NCBI RefSeq assembly: GCF_015234215.1
Contig: NZ_JADEKP010000010.1
Location: 1-64,000, forward strand
Source: Clostridium chrysemydis
GTDB taxonomy: Bacteria; Bacillota; Clostridia; Clostridiales; Clostridiaceae
Direction: 5' to 3'
DNA: 64,000 nt
Shown here piece by piece: positions 1-9,692 of the stretch. The first letter of the stretch is position 1. Each line of letters opens with the position of its first letter. A program made the translations under genes and the position numbers. Under the pieces are notes generated by a model. That model saw only the letters and a program-made list of their open reading frames with translations, had not been told where the DNA came from and did not search any database.

Positions 1-2009
1 TTATCTAAGTTATCTTTCATTTCAGAAGTTAAAGTATTAAGCGTTTCAGATGAACCGTAAACTTTATCTGAGGCACTATTTAATTCTTCAGCTGATGCTG
101 AAATTTCTTCTGTTGTAGCTGAAATTTCTTCTGATATAGCTGAGATACTATCTATATCTTCAACTATTTCATTTTTACTTGAGTTTATCGAATTAAATTC
201 TTTAGTAATCTTCTCAATTAGAGGTATAACATCATCTACAGAATTTAAAATATTTTCAAAAGCACTTATAGCTTCATCTACAACATGACTTTGACTATTT
301 AAATCTTCAGTCATTGATTTAGAACCTTTAACTAAGTTGTTTGTGTTAGAAACTATTTCAGAAACTGTTCCAAATATCTCTTCAGCTGAATTTTTACTCA
401 TTTCAGCAAGCTTTCTTATTTCTTCTGCAACTACAGCAAAGCCTTTTCCAGCTTCACCAGCTCTTGCAGCTTCTATTGCAGCATTTAAAGCTAAAAGGTT
501 AGTTTGCTCTGAGATGCTTGTAATTAAGTTTGTCATATCATTTACTTTTTGAATCATTTTTGTTGTATGAGTTAATGAATCGTTAAATGTTATGAAGTTC
601 GTATTAAATGTTTCTATGTTTTTAGTTAGTTTTTCTATTTCAGTGTTACCAGCTTGAGCCTTTGTTTTTATATCTTCACTTTTTCCATTTATATGGACGA
701 AGTCAGTAGACATGTTATCAATATCATCACCAAAGTCAGCCATTTTTGAAGCTATATTAGTTAAAGTTTCAGCTTGGTTACTAGTACCTTCTGCAACATC
801 ATTAATAGCTTGAGATATACCACTTGTAATATTAGCTAAATCTCTTGATACATTTTCAAGATCGTAAGATTTATCTCCTATAACAGAAGCGTTATCTTGA
901 ATATTATTTATTATATCTGATATATCTTCAGATGTTTTAACTAAAGCTTTTCCCATAGCACCAACTTCTGTAGAATCTTTTAAAGTTTTTTCACTTACAG
1001 AAACTTTAAATATTCCTTTTGAGAAGCTAATTAATCCGTTATTTATTTCTTTAATTGATTTAGAAATTTTGTTTGAATTAATTAATATTAATATTATAAG
1101 TACAATTAAAGTTATTAAAGTAACTAGGACTGTTCCGATAATCATTAGATCTAGCTCTGAAAGTACATCCTCTGTATCTGCATAAACACAAAGAGTCCAA
1201 TCAGTCCCTTTAATTGGCGTGAATGCTACAGTTCTGTTTTGTCCATCTAGAGTATAATCTAATATTCCTTCCTTTTTAGAAACAATTTCTTTATGGGCTT
1301 CAACTGCTGATTCAGAATTATCAGGAAGGTTTTTACCCTGAATAAAGTTAACATCATTTTTGACAAGTGTTTCATCTTTATGTGCAATTAGTGTATCATT
1401 TGAATTTATTATAAATACACCACCATTATTTAATACCGTAGTTTTAGAAGCCATATTAGAAAAATCATCAACTGTATCAGAAGCAATTAGGACTCCTTTG
1501 ATAGAGCCATTATCTGATTTTATTGGAACAGATGTATATAAAACTCTCTTATCACCGATTTTACTTATTACAGGAGTTGAGGACATGTAACTTTTTCCAT
1601 TTAGAGATTCCTTAAAAGCCTCTAAGTCTCCTAATGACACATCTACGTTATTCATATCAAAACTATTACCAGATGTATCTGCAATAGCGATATTGTTAAG
1701 ACCATTAACTTCTGCATAAGCTTTTATTGTTTTAACTTGCTCGTTTCTATCATTACCTTTGAGCGTTGGTATTGCAGCAAGTGAAGCAAGCGATTCTTTG
1801 AAATCTGCTACTACAGTATTTGCATCAGAGGCTGCAACTTTTGCGATTTCTTTGAGCAATCCACTAGTTGTATTTCTAAGACCTTTGTTTGCAAAATATG
1901 AAGTACAAAGACCGCCTAGAATTGAAATTATAGTTAAAAGAGGTATAAAGTCTTTCAACAGTTTTACTTTTATAGATTTTGATTTAAAAATATTTTTCTT
2001 TTGTTTCAT
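1..2009 (-). CDS. Methyl-accepting chemotaxis protein (3' end cut by window)
   Basis: Membrane chemoreceptor that would pass ligand signals to CheA/CheW. Translation from the ATG at 2009, preceded by AAGGTGGG, gives a cytoplasmic lysine-rich start, a first membrane helix (about residues 20-40), a roughly 240-residue extracellular region of dCache type, a second helix, a HAMP-like linker and a long coiled signalling domain. The conserved hairpin tip with [19 protein letters not shown] is visible on the reverse complement of about 450-510. The frame is still open at base 1; comparison with the next gene suggests only about four residues (ending FEI) are missing. Its signalling half is almost identical at DNA level to that of the neighbouring receptor (1-1020 against 2378-3397), while the sensor halves have diverged. 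A sigma-D-like promoter lies just upstream. The ligand cannot be told from sequence. Confidence 0.93.
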   Translation of the reverse strand, partial: MKQKKNIFKSKSIKVKLLKDFIPLLTIISILGGLCTSYFANKGLRNTTSGLLKEIAKVAASDANTVVADFKESLASLAAIPTLKGNDRNEQVKTIKAYAEVNGLNNIAIADTSGNSFDMNNVDVSLGDLEAFKESLNGKSYMSSTPVISKIGDKRVLYTSVPIKSDNGSIKGVLIASDTVDDFSNMASKTTVLNNGGVFIINSNDTLIAHKDETLVKNDVNFIQGKNLPDNSESAVEAHKEIVSKKEGILDYTLDGQNRTVAFTPIKGTDWTLCVYADTEDVLSELDLMIIGTVLVTLITLIVLIILILINSNKISKSIKEINNGLISFSKGIFKVSVSEKTLKDSTEVGAMGKALVKTSEDISDIINNIQDNASVIGDKSYDLENVSRDLANITSGISQAINDVAEGTSNQAETLTNIASKMADFGDDIDNMSTDFVHINGKSEDIKTKAQAGNTEIEKLTKNIETFNTNFITFNDSLTHTTKMIQKVNDMTNLITSISEQTNLLALNAAIEAARAGEAGKGFAVVAEEIRKLAEMSKNSAEEIFGTVSEIVSNTNNLVKGSKSMTEDLNSQSHVVDEAISAFENILNSVDDVIPLIEKITKEFNSINSSKNEIVEDIDSISAISEEISATTEEISASAEELNSASDKVYGSSETLNTLTSEMKDNLD

Positions 2010-2051
2010 TTTATCCCACCTTAAATTAATAGATATTTGATTAATAAAATT

Positions 2052-2078
2052 ATTATCGGATAGTAAATATATAACTTA
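2052..2078 (-). promoter_or_regulatory. Sigma-D (FliA-type) promoter of the first chemoreceptor
   Basis: Read on the minus strand: TAAG, exactly 15 bases, then CCGATAAT. This is close to the motility sigma factor consensus (TAAA-N15-GCCGATAT in Bacillus, from established knowledge). The same arrangement precedes the second receptor, with the start codon about 45 bases downstream in both cases. Confidence 0.7.
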
Positions 2079-2292
2079 AATCAAAAAATCAAAAAAAAGG
2101 CTAAAATTTTATAAAATAAATAAAATTTTAGCTAAAAACAGTTAATTTAATATGGATTTAACAATTGTGTTAATGAATATACAATTATTATTTTCATTTA
2201 TTTAAAAATAACTACAATAATTTTAGGTCAGGTATACTTAAAGTTGGTTATAAAATTAAAAAAATTGATAAATAAGAGAGATATATATTAAA

Positions 2293-2325
2293 AAAATGAC
2301 TTTTCTAAACTAGAAAAGTCATTTT
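2293..2325 (-). terminator. Rho-independent terminator after the second chemoreceptor
   Basis: A perfect 15-bp stem (2293-2307 with 2311-2325) with a three-base loop, followed on the minus strand by a run of T. It separates the two chemoreceptor genes, so each is probably transcribed from its own promoter. Confidence 0.85.
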
Positions 2326-2364
2326 AATATAGATTGTGATATACACAAATATTATATAGTTTTC

Positions 2365-4383
2365 TTATATTTCAAATTTATCTAAGTTATCTTTCATTTC
2401 AGAAGTTAAAGTATTAAGCGTTTCAGATGAACCGTAAACTTTATCTGAGGCACTATTTAATTCTTCAGCTGATGCTGAAATTTCTTCTGTTGTAGCTGAA
2501 ATTTCTTCTGATATAGCTGAGATACTATCTATATCTTCAACTATTTCATTTTTACTTGAGTTTATCGAATTAAATTCTTTAGTAATCTTCTCAATTAGAG
2601 GCATAACATCATCTACAGAATTTAAAATATTTTCAAAAGCACTTATAGCTTCATCTACAACATGACTTTGACTATTTAAATCTTCAGTCATTGATTTAGA
2701 ACCTTTAACTAAGTTGTTTGTATTAGAAACTATTTCAGAAACTGTTCCAAATATCTCTTCAGCTGAATTTTTACTCATTTCAGCAAGCTTTCTTATTTCT
2801 TCTGCAACTACAGCAAAGCCTTTTCCAGCTTCACCAGCTCTTGCAGCTTCTATTGCAGCATTTAAAGCTAAAAGGTTAGTTTGCTCTGAGATGCTTGTAA
2901 TTAAGTTTGTCATATCATTTACTTTTTGAATCATTTTTGTTGTATGAGTTAATGAATCGTTAAATGTTATGAAGTTCGTATTAAATGTTTCTATGTTTTT
3001 AGTTAGTTTTTCTATTTCAGTGTTACCAGCTTGAGCCTTTGTTTTTATATCTTCACTTTTTCCATTTATATGGATGAAGTCAGTAGACATGTTATCAATA
3101 TCATCACCGAAGTCAGCCATTTTTGAAGCTATATTAGTTAAAGTTTCAGCTTGGTTACTAGTTCCTTCTGCAACATCAGTGATAGCTTGAGATATACCAC
3201 CTGTAATATTAGCTAAATCTCTTGATACATTTTCAAGATCGTAAGATTTATCTCCTATAACAGAAGCATTATCTTGAATATTATTTATTATATCTGATAT
3301 ATCTTCAGATGTTTTAACTAAAGCTTTTCCCATAGCACCAACTTCAGTAGAATCTTTTAAAGTTTTTTCACTTACAGAAACTTTAAATATTCCTTTTGAA
3401 AAATTCATTAATCCATTATTTATTTCTTTAATTGATTCAGATAGTTTGTTTGAATTAATAAATATTAATACTGCTAATATAACTAAAGTTAATAAACTTA
3501 TTAAAATAGTTGCAATTTGCATTGAGTTTAATTGAGATAACACTTCGTCTGTATCTGCATAAACACAAGTTATCCAAGTAGTTCCAGCAACTGGAGTAAA
3601 GGCTAAAGTTCTGTTTTGGCCTTTGTATGTATAATTTAAAATACCTTGTTTTTTGGAAACAATTTCTTTATGGGCCTCAACTGCTGTTCCAGAGTTATCA
3701 GGAACATTTTTACCTTGCACGAAGTTAGCTTCACTTTCAACTAATTGAGTATCTTTATGTGCAATTAATGTATCATCTGAATTTATTATAAATATACCAC
3801 CATCATTTAAAATCTTAGTTTTAGTAGCTAAATTAGAAAAATCAGTAGCCGTGTAAGATGCTGTTAATACACCTTTTATTGAACCGTTAGCTGATTTTAT
3901 TGGAACTGATGTAAATACGACCATACTACCATCTAATTTGCTTTTTGTAGGAACTGAAATGTAATTTTTTCCAGAAATTCCTTCAGTAAAATATTCACGG
4001 TCTTTTACTGATACACTTTCGTTATTCATATCAAAGGCATTACCTTCTGTATCTGAAATAGTTATACGTTTAAGTCCATTAACTTCAGCATAAGCTTTTA
4101 AAGCTGCAACTTGGGCTTTCCTATCGTTACCTTGTATTGTTGGGTTTGCAGCTAGTGATGCAAGAGATTGTTTAGTATCTTCTACTATACTTGATACATC
4201 ACTTGATGCAACATTTGCTAATTGTTCTAGCAATGTGTTTGTAGTGTTTCTAAGTCCTTTGCTTGCAAAATGTGAAGTAGCAAGCCCCCCTATAATTAAA
4301 ATCACCGTTAAAAGAGGTAAAAAATCTCTTAACATTTTACCTTTTAAAGATTTTGCTTTAAAAAGATCTTTCTTTTTTTTCAT
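2365..4383 (-). CDS. Methyl-accepting chemotaxis protein (dCache sensor)
   Basis: Complete 672-residue chemoreceptor, tandem paralogue of the gene at 1-2009. N-terminal membrane helix at about residues 18-38, extracellular double-Cache-like sensor to about residue 285, second membrane helix at about 288-308 (rich in I, L and V), HAMP-like linker, then the coiled signalling domain with the [19 protein letters not shown] tip and a C-terminal region rich in E and S that contains the likely methylation sites. Starts at ATG 4383 behind AAGGTGGG. It ends in the short FEI tail and has no CheR-tethering pentapeptide. The downstream third is nearly identical in DNA to its neighbour, while the sensor differs, which suggests two receptors sharing one signalling output but sensing different or related ligands. 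Confidence 0.95.
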   Translation of the reverse strand: MKKKKDLFKAKSLKGKMLRDFLPLLTVILIIGGLATSHFASKGLRNTTNTLLEQLANVASSDVSSIVEDTKQSLASLAANPTIQGNDRKAQVAALKAYAEVNGLKRITISDTEGNAFDMNNESVSVKDREYFTEGISGKNYISVPTKSKLDGSMVVFTSVPIKSANGSIKGVLTASYTATDFSNLATKTKILNDGGIFIINSDDTLIAHKDTQLVESEANFVQGKNVPDNSGTAVEAHKEIVSKKQGILNYTYKGQNRTLAFTPVAGTTWITCVYADTDEVLSQLNSMQIATILISLLTLVILAVLIFINSNKLSESIKEINNGLMNFSKGIFKVSVSEKTLKDSTEVGAMGKALVKTSEDISDIINNIQDNASVIGDKSYDLENVSRDLANITGGISQAITDVAEGTSNQAETLTNIASKMADFGDDIDNMSTDFIHINGKSEDIKTKAQAGNTEIEKLTKNIETFNTNFITFNDSLTHTTKMIQKVNDMTNLITSISEQTNLLALNAAIEAARAGEAGKGFAVVAEEIRKLAEMSKNSAEEIFGTVSEIVSNTNNLVKGSKSMTEDLNSQSHVVDEAISAFENILNSVDDVMPLIEKITKEFNSINSSKNEIVEDIDSISAISEEISATTEEISASAEELNSASDKVYGSSETLNTLTSEMKDNLDKFEI

Positions 4384-4428
4384 TTTATCCCACCTTAAAT
4401 TTAATATATATCTTTAATCAATAAAATT

Positions 4429-4455
4429 ATTATCGTACAGTAAATATAGAACTTA
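4429..4455 (-). promoter_or_regulatory. Sigma-D (FliA-type) promoter of the second chemoreceptor
   Basis: On the minus strand TAAG, 15 bases, then ACGATAAT, lying about 45 bases before the ATG at 4383. Same geometry as the promoter at 2052-2078, so both receptor genes appear to belong to the motility regulon. Confidence 0.68.
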
Positions 4456-4601
4456 AATTTAAAATGAATATATTTTGTAAAAATACATAAAAATTTGTCG
4501 AATGAGCACAGTGAATCATCTATCCTAGAGGGCTTAGCGTATTTATAAACTTTATATTTCTAAATTTTGAATAGTAGTTTTTATTTATAAAAAAATACAA
4601 A

Positions 4602-4627
4602 AAAGGAATCTCTTTAGAGATTCCTTT
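4602..4627 (-). terminator. Terminator of leuS
   Basis: 12-bp perfect hairpin (AAAGGAATCTCT with AGAGATTCCTTT) directly after the leuS stop, followed on the minus strand by a T-rich tract. Confidence 0.85.
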
Positions 4628-4635
4628 AAATAAAC

Positions 4636-7083
4636 TTACTTTACAACTATATTAACAAGTCTTCCTTTAATTACGATTACTTTTACTATAGTTTTTCCTT
4701 CAGTAGTTTTAATTACGTTTTCATTTTCTAATGCAGTTTCTTTAATAACCTCATCAGATGAGTTTGACGGAACTGTTATTTTTGCTTTAACTTTACCGTT
4801 TATTTGAATAGCTATTTCGATTTCATCTTTAACTAAAGCAGAAGGATCGAATTCAGGCCATTTTTGGTTAAATACTGAACCTTCCATTCCCATAAGGCTC
4901 CATTGTTCTTCAGCGAAGTGAGGTGCAAATGGTGCAAGGATTTTTATGAAATCTAATAAAGTTTCTTTTAAGAATTCAGTATTTTTAACTTCTTCTTTAT
5001 CATATTTAGAAAGAGCGTTAACAAATTCCATCATTCTTGCAATAGCAGTATTAAATTGCATTTTTTCAGTATCGTCTGTTGTACCTTTTATAGCAGTGTG
5101 AAGCCAAAGTCTAAGTTCTTTTTCTTCTTTGTCTATAGTAGTTTTTGAATTTCCAGATTTTATAGCTTCTCTTGAAGAATCTAGGTATCTTTCGATTCTA
5201 TCTACGAATTTACCTATAGATTTTATTCCGTCATCGCTCCAAGCGCCACCTTCAATATAAGCAAATCCAAACATTAAATACATTCTAAATACGTCAGAAC
5301 CATATTCTTCTATATAATCGTTTGGTGAGATTGTATTACCTTTTGATTTACTCATTTTTAAACCGTCTGGTCCTAGGATTAATCCTTGGTGAACTAGTGA
5401 TTTGAAAGGTTCATCAAAGTTTAAGTATCCCATATCTCTTAAAGCTTTAGTGATAAATCTAGCATAAAGTAAGTGCATACAAGCGTGCTCAGGACCACCT
5501 ACGTATTTATCTACTGGAAGCATTTTATCTATTATATCTTTATTGAAAGCTTCTTTTTCGTCTTTACTATCTGGATATCTTAAGTAGTACCAAGATGAGC
5601 AAACGAAAGTATCTAAAGTATCAACTTCTCTTTTTGCAGGTTTTCCGCAGCAAGGACAAGTTGTATTAACGAATTCTTCGCATTTTGCAAGAGGTGACTT
5701 TCCATCTGGAGTAAACTCTACGTTGTATGGAAGTTTTACTGGAAGATCTTTTTCAGGTACAGGAACTGTTCCGCACTCTTCGCAATAAATCATAGGGATT
5801 GGAGCTCCCCAGTATCTTTGTCTTGAAACTAACCAGTCTCTAAGTCTGTAGTTTACTTTTTGCTCACCTAAGCTTAAAGAATCTAATTTTTCTACTATCT
5901 TAACTTTAGCTTCTTTTGTAGTTAATCCGTCAAATTCACCTGAATTAACTAGTATACCGTGCTCACAGTAAGGAAGAGTAGTCTCTTTAGAATCCTTAGC
6001 TTCTATAACTCTTTCTATAGGTAAGTTATATTTAGTTGCGAAAGCAAAATCTCTTTCGTCGTGAGCTGGAACAGCCATAACAGCACCAGTTCCGTAAGTT
6101 GCAAGAACATAATCTGAAACCCAAATTGGAACTACTTTTCCGTTTATAGGGTTAACAGCATATGAACCTGTGAATACACCAGTTTTTTCTTTAGTGTTTG
6201 ATTGTCTTTCTATTTCAGATTGCTTTAGAGCTTCTTCTTTGTAAGATTCAATAGCCTTTTTATTTTCTTCTGTAACAAGACTATCTACTAATTTGTTTTC
6301 AGGTGCTAAAACTACGTATGAAACACCGTTTAAAGTATCAACTCTTGTAGTAAATACATCAAATGATAAATCAGAATCTTTAACTTTAAATGTTACTTCT
6401 GCACCAGTAGATTTTCCAATCCAGTGCTTTTGCATAGCAACAGTTTTTTCAGGCCAATCTAAAGTATCTAATTTTTCTAGTAATTCATCTGCGTAATCTG
6501 TTATTTTTAAGAACCATTGAGTTAAGTCTTTTTTAGTAACTTCTGTTGAACATCTTTCACAAACTCCATCTACAACTTGCTCGTTAGCTAAAACTGTATT
6601 ACATGAAGGGCACCAGTTAACAGGAGCATTTTTTCTGTATGCTAAGCCTTTTTCATATAATTTTAAGAATAGCCACTGAGTCCATTTGTAATAATCAGGT
6701 CTACAAGTAACAACTTCGTTTTCCCAGTTAAACATAGCCCCCATAGCTTTTAATTGAGCTTCCATAGTTTCTATATTTTTATCAGTTGAGTCTTGAGGGT
6801 GAACCCCTGTTTTTATAGCGTAGTTTTCAGCTGGAAGACCAAATGCATCAAACCCCATTGGTTGGAATACATTAAATCCATTCATTCTCTTAAATCTAGC
6901 CCAAGTATCTACAGGTCCGTAGTTAAACCAGTGACCAGCGTGTAATTGGCTACCTGATGGGTAAGAGAACATTTCTAAAACATAAAGTTTTTTATCTAGT
7001 TTAGTAGGGTCAAATTTATATAAATTTTCTTTTTCCCATTTTTCTTGCCATTTTTTATCTATGACAGTTCCGTAGTTTCCCAT
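4636..7083 (-). CDS. leuS: Leucyl-tRNA synthetase
   Basis: Charges tRNA-Leu with leucine in the cytoplasm. 815 residues, normal for a bacterial LeuRS. Class I signature HIGH-like motif appears as HAGHW near residue 45 and the KMSKS loop is exact (LKMSKSKGN) in the C-terminal third. The large editing insertion lies between them, with two zinc-type cysteine clusters (CPSC...CERC; CPCC). I place the start at the ATG at 7083 because it follows a strong AGAGGAGG. An in-frame ATG 33 codons upstream lies inside the leader terminator hairpin and has no ribosome site. Expression is controlled by the T-box leader upstream, so uncharged tRNA-Leu should raise transcription. Confidence 0.97.
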   Translation of the reverse strand: MGNYGTVIDKKWQEKWEKENLYKFDPTKLDKKLYVLEMFSYPSGSQLHAGHWFNYGPVDTWARFKRMNGFNVFQPMGFDAFGLPAENYAIKTGVHPQDSTDKNIETMEAQLKAMGAMFNWENEVVTCRPDYYKWTQWLFLKLYEKGLAYRKNAPVNWCPSCNTVLANEQVVDGVCERCSTEVTKKDLTQWFLKITDYADELLEKLDTLDWPEKTVAMQKHWIGKSTGAEVTFKVKDSDLSFDVFTTRVDTLNGVSYVVLAPENKLVDSLVTEENKKAIESYKEEALKQSEIERQSNTKEKTGVFTGSYAVNPINGKVVPIWVSDYVLATYGTGAVMAVPAHDERDFAFATKYNLPIERVIEAKDSKETTLPYCEHGILVNSGEFDGLTTKEAKVKIVEKLDSLSLGEQKVNYRLRDWLVSRQRYWGAPIPMIYCEECGTVPVPEKDLPVKLPYNVEFTPDGKSPLAKCEEFVNTTCPCCGKPAKREVDTLDTFVCSSWYYLRYPDSKDEKEAFNKDIIDKMLPVDKYVGGPEHACMHLLYARFITKALRDMGYLNFDEPFKSLVHQGLILGPDGLKMSKSKGNTISPNDYIEEYGSDVFRMYLMFGFAYIEGGAWSDDGIKSIGKFVDRIERYLDSSREAIKSGNSKTTIDKEEKELRLWLHTAIKGTTDDTEKMQFNTAIARMMEFVNALSKYDKEEVKNTEFLKETLLDFIKILAPFAPHFAEEQWSLMGMEGSVFNQKWPEFDPSALVKDEIEIAIQINGKVKAKITVPSNSSDEVIKETALENENVIKTTEGKTIVKVIVIKGRLVNIVVK

Positions 7084-7144
7084 TTTTGTTCCTCCTCTAA
7101 ATATATGATGAAATTTATTTTTTACAAAATAAAGGATATTAAAT

Positions 7145-7390
7145 AAAAAGAAAATCCTTTCGTCTTTTATGCATTTTAGCATAAGAGACGAAAGGATTCC
7201 GTGGTACCACTCTTAATTAGGAAAATTTAATTTCCTCACTCTTTTACTTTAACGGGGTTAACCGTATCTGCTTCTAAACAGATAAACTCATAGACAAGTT
7301 CCTGAAGTTCAAACTCTGTTTTTCACCAAACAACAGCTCTCTTAACTTTGAAATATGCAGTACTACTTCTAATCATTGCTTTAATTTATT
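7145..7390 (-). promoter_or_regulatory. T-box leader of leuS
   Basis: Untranslated leader read on the minus strand. The T-box core AAGAGTGGTACCACGG is at 7214-7199 (family consensus AAnnGUGGUACCGCGn). It is followed by a 20-bp terminator stem (7179-7198 with 7153-7172) and a T-rich tract. A GAACTTC segment at about 7310-7304 places CTT, a leucine codon, in the likely specifier loop. Uncharged tRNA-Leu would pair with the leader, stabilise the antiterminator and allow leuS expression. The specifier assignment is inferred from its position, not from a folded structure. Confidence 0.9.
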
Positions 7391-7411
7391 TAGTTTAAAT
7401 CATTTGAATTT

Positions 7412-7440
7412 ATTATATATATAAGGAAGTTTTTAGTCAA
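7412..7440 (-). promoter_or_regulatory. Housekeeping promoter of the leuS T-box transcript
   Basis: Minus strand TTGACT (7440-7435), 17 bases, TATAAT (7417-7412). A near-consensus sigma-A promoter about 20 bases before the T-box RNA begins. Confidence 0.8.
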
Positions 7441-7690
7441 GTAATATTATAAAAAGTTATAGAGTTAGTTTAGTATAAGTAAGATTTTTATGAAAAATGG
7501 AGAAGGCTTTAGGAGATTGAAGGAGATAGGAGGACTAGAGAGGCTATATATAATGGGGTAGGTTAAAACGCAATAGAAGTAATAGAAGGTAGTTAATTAG
7601 GTTTGCTTTAGATATTTAGGAAAGGTAGAATAGAATGTAAGAAATATAACTAAATGGTAGTTGTATTTATAAATTTAGGAGAGTGATATT

Positions 7691-8347
7691 TTGTATTCGA
7701 CGAAAGAGAATGCGAAAAGTATAGCTTTAGTAATACTAGGGGCATGTATTTTAGCATTCGGAACTTACAATTTTAATTTTCAAAACGAAATTACTGAAGG
7801 AGGAGTATTAGGATTAATATTATTAATAAAAAATATTATGAATATATCTCCATCAATAACTAGTTTGTTAGTAGATTTATCATTATTTGCTATAGGAGCT
7901 AGATTCTTTGGTAAAAGATTTATGGCACTTTCAGTTTTAGCAAGTTTATCTTTTTCAGCTTCATATAAAGTTTTTGAAAGTATTGGATTTATTATTCCAG
8001 ATTTTAAAGATAATATGATAATTGCAAGTATTCTTGCAGGTATTGGAGTAGGTATTGGTGTTGGGCTAGTAATTAGAGGCGGTGGAGCTGCTGGAGGAGA
8101 CGATGTTATAGCTCTTTTAGGTAACAAATTTACAAAGCTTAAGATAAATCACATATACCTTTTAACAGATGCTGTTATATTAATAGCATCAATAGTATAT
8201 TTAGAACCAAAACAAATATTTTTCTCAATAATAGCTGTTACTATTAGTGGGAAGTTAATTGACATTTTATATAATGGACAAGAAGAAAAAGATGCCAAAG
8301 ATGATAGCGTTGAAGACGTTAAAGATGGCATAACAATTAATGCATAA
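7691..8347 (+). CDS. YitT-family integral membrane protein
   Basis: 218-residue hydrophobic protein with about five membrane helices and the glycine-rich segment seen in the YitT/DUF161 family (repeated G-I-G-V near residue 117, then RGGGAAGGDD). The C-terminal DUF2179 domain found in many relatives is absent; instead there is a short acidic tail. Function in the family is not established, and transport is only guessed. The start is a TTG at 7691, about ten bases after AGGAG. It stands alone, with a terminator behind it. The 7440-7690 stretch upstream is purine-rich and holds no gene I can support. Confidence 0.8.
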   Translation: MYSTKENAKSIALVILGACILAFGTYNFNFQNEITEGGVLGLILLIKNIMNISPSITSLLVDLSLFAIGARFFGKRFMALSVLASLSFSASYKVFESIGFIIPDFKDNMIIASILAGIGVGIGVGLVIRGGGAAGGDDVIALLGNKFTKLKINHIYLLTDAVILIASIVYLEPKQIFFSIIAVTISGKLIDILYNGQEEKDAKDDSVEDVKDGITINA

Positions 8348-8355
8348 ATAAGGTT

Positions 8356-8387
8356 AAAATAGCTTAGTTTTTACTAAGCTATTTTTT
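8356..8387 (+). terminator. Terminator after the yitT-like gene
   Basis: 12-bp stem (8356-8367 with 8374-8385) followed by T. Confidence 0.85.
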
Positions 8388-8573
8388 ACTTTATTATCGA
8401 ATAAAAGTTCCTTTTCTTATTAAAATTAAATAAATTAAACTTTATTATAAAATTATTAAATCTAATATAAATATAAAAAATGATTACTTTTATAGGTATA
8501 AGTAAATATATGTAAATGGTATAATTTTATAGAAAATAATTAATTAAATAGTAGGTTAGAGGAGGAAAGTAGG

Positions 8574-8948
8574 ATGTTTAATTTTAGTACTGGGAGATTC
8601 TTTATAGGGGATGGGAATATCTTATATCCATCTATGAGAAAAGGAGAATTTTTTGAGACTAACTTTTTTAGAAAATTATTAGGTGAAGACGAGGCTAATA
8701 ATAGAGACCTTGAGATATTTCACGTAAAGGAACATAATTTAGATAATTTAAAATTAGATTTAGATATATGTTTTGATACATTAAATGATTTTATAGAAAA
8801 GATAGTACTCCGTTCAGATGACACGGAGATTTTACTTAGCGAAGTAGGAATAGAGAAGGACAGTAGTATAGAGTATAGCTGGGGTAAAGTCGAAGAAATC
8901 GATGGCGAGGTATTTATAATATTTAATAATAGTAAATATATCAGATAG
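8574..8948 (+). CDS. Hypothetical protein, 124 residues
   Basis: I do not recognise this protein. It starts at an ATG behind an excellent GAGGAGG and has a clear terminator, so it is probably expressed as a single gene. No membrane helix or signal peptide is seen. The sequence is acidic, with alternating hydrophobic stretches that suggest a small mixed alpha/beta soluble domain. There is no cysteine motif or nucleotide-binding loop. Neighbours give no clue. Confidence 0.65.
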   Translation: MFNFSTGRFFIGDGNILYPSMRKGEFFETNFFRKLLGEDEANNRDLEIFHVKEHNLDNLKLDLDICFDTLNDFIEKIVLRSDDTEILLSEVGIEKDSSIEYSWGKVEEIDGEVFIIFNNSKYIR

Positions 8949-8970
8949 TTTTAAAACTACAATTTAAAGC

Positions 8971-9006
8971 AAAAGGAATATTAACTTTAGTTAATATTCC
9001 TTTTAT
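8971..9006 (+). terminator. Terminator after the 124-residue gene
   Basis: 16-bp perfect hairpin (8971-8986 with 8989-9004) continuing into a T-rich tract. Confidence 0.88.
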
Positions 9007-9120
9007 TTTTATCTTGCACTAAAAGGCAAGGCTGCGGAATTTATATAATTTTCATCAAGAGTGTTACAAAGAATTATGCCTCATGATACAATTACTATAA
9101 TATGGTAATTGGGAGGGTTT

Positions 9121-9510
9121 ATGAGTAAAAAAAATAAAATCATAATAGGTGTATTAATATTGTTTCTATTAGGAGTTGTTGGTATTTTAAAATTTAGTTT
9201 TAGTAATGGATATAAAATATCTATTACTAATAATACTAATAAAACTATTAAAAAATTAGAACTAAAATATAAAGTTGATAGCATGATACAAAATATTTCG
9301 CAAATAGAATCTAAAACATCGTGGAAATATACTATTGATACTAATAGTATTCAAGGAGAAAATGCAATAATTTTAACATACAAAGATAACAAAGGTAATT
9401 CCTATGAAGAATATGTAGTAGGATACTTAGAAAAAGGTTATAGTGGGAAAGCTAATGTAGTTATTAATAACGTTGATGAAAATGGAAAATTGGAGATAAC
9501 TATAAAATAA
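9121..9510 (+). CDS. Small membrane-anchored hypothetical protein
   Basis: 129 residues from the ATG at 9121, chosen because GGGAGGG ends about five bases before it. An in-frame TTG four codons earlier overlaps that ribosome site. A single N-terminal hydrophobic helix (about residues 6-26) follows a lysine-rich start, so it is probably a membrane anchor or uncleaved signal. The rest is lysine-, asparagine- and threonine-rich with beta-strand character, placed outside the membrane. No family recognised. It precedes the motor-like operon but is separated from it by a terminator. Confidence 0.65.
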   Translation: MSKKNKIIIGVLILFLLGVVGILKFSFSNGYKISITNNTNKTIKKLELKYKVDSMIQNISQIESKTSWKYTIDTNSIQGENAIILTYKDNKGNSYEEYVVGYLEKGYSGKANVVINNVDENGKLEITIK

Positions 9511-9528
9511 AATTGAATGAGAATTAGT

Positions 9529-9562
9529 AAAAAGTATGGATATGACATTCCATACTTTTTTT
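9529..9562 (+). terminator. Terminator before the motor-like operon
   Basis: 12-bp stem (9529-9540 with 9549-9560) ending in T. It insulates the ZorA-like gene from upstream transcription. Confidence 0.85.
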
Positions 9563-9692
9563 AAAGTTCTAAATCAACAATTTAATCTAATAGAGCTTTA
9601 TTTTTATATAAAGAAAAAAATAAGAATATTATGTAGGGGTACTTAAGTATTATATATAAAAGGAATTTATTTAGAGGGGAGTTTAATTAAAA

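Noticed and set aside
2714-2929. Antisense open frames inside the chemoreceptors, leuS, atpD and other genes
   Set aside because: They mirror strongly conserved coding sequence on the other strand, lack ribosome sites and show no independent protein features.
4499-4550. A slightly GC-richer segment upstream of the second chemoreceptor that might be a c-di-GMP riboswitch piece
   Set aside because: No GEMM core could be found on either strand, and it lies upstream of the sigma-D promoter, so it would not be in the chemoreceptor transcript.
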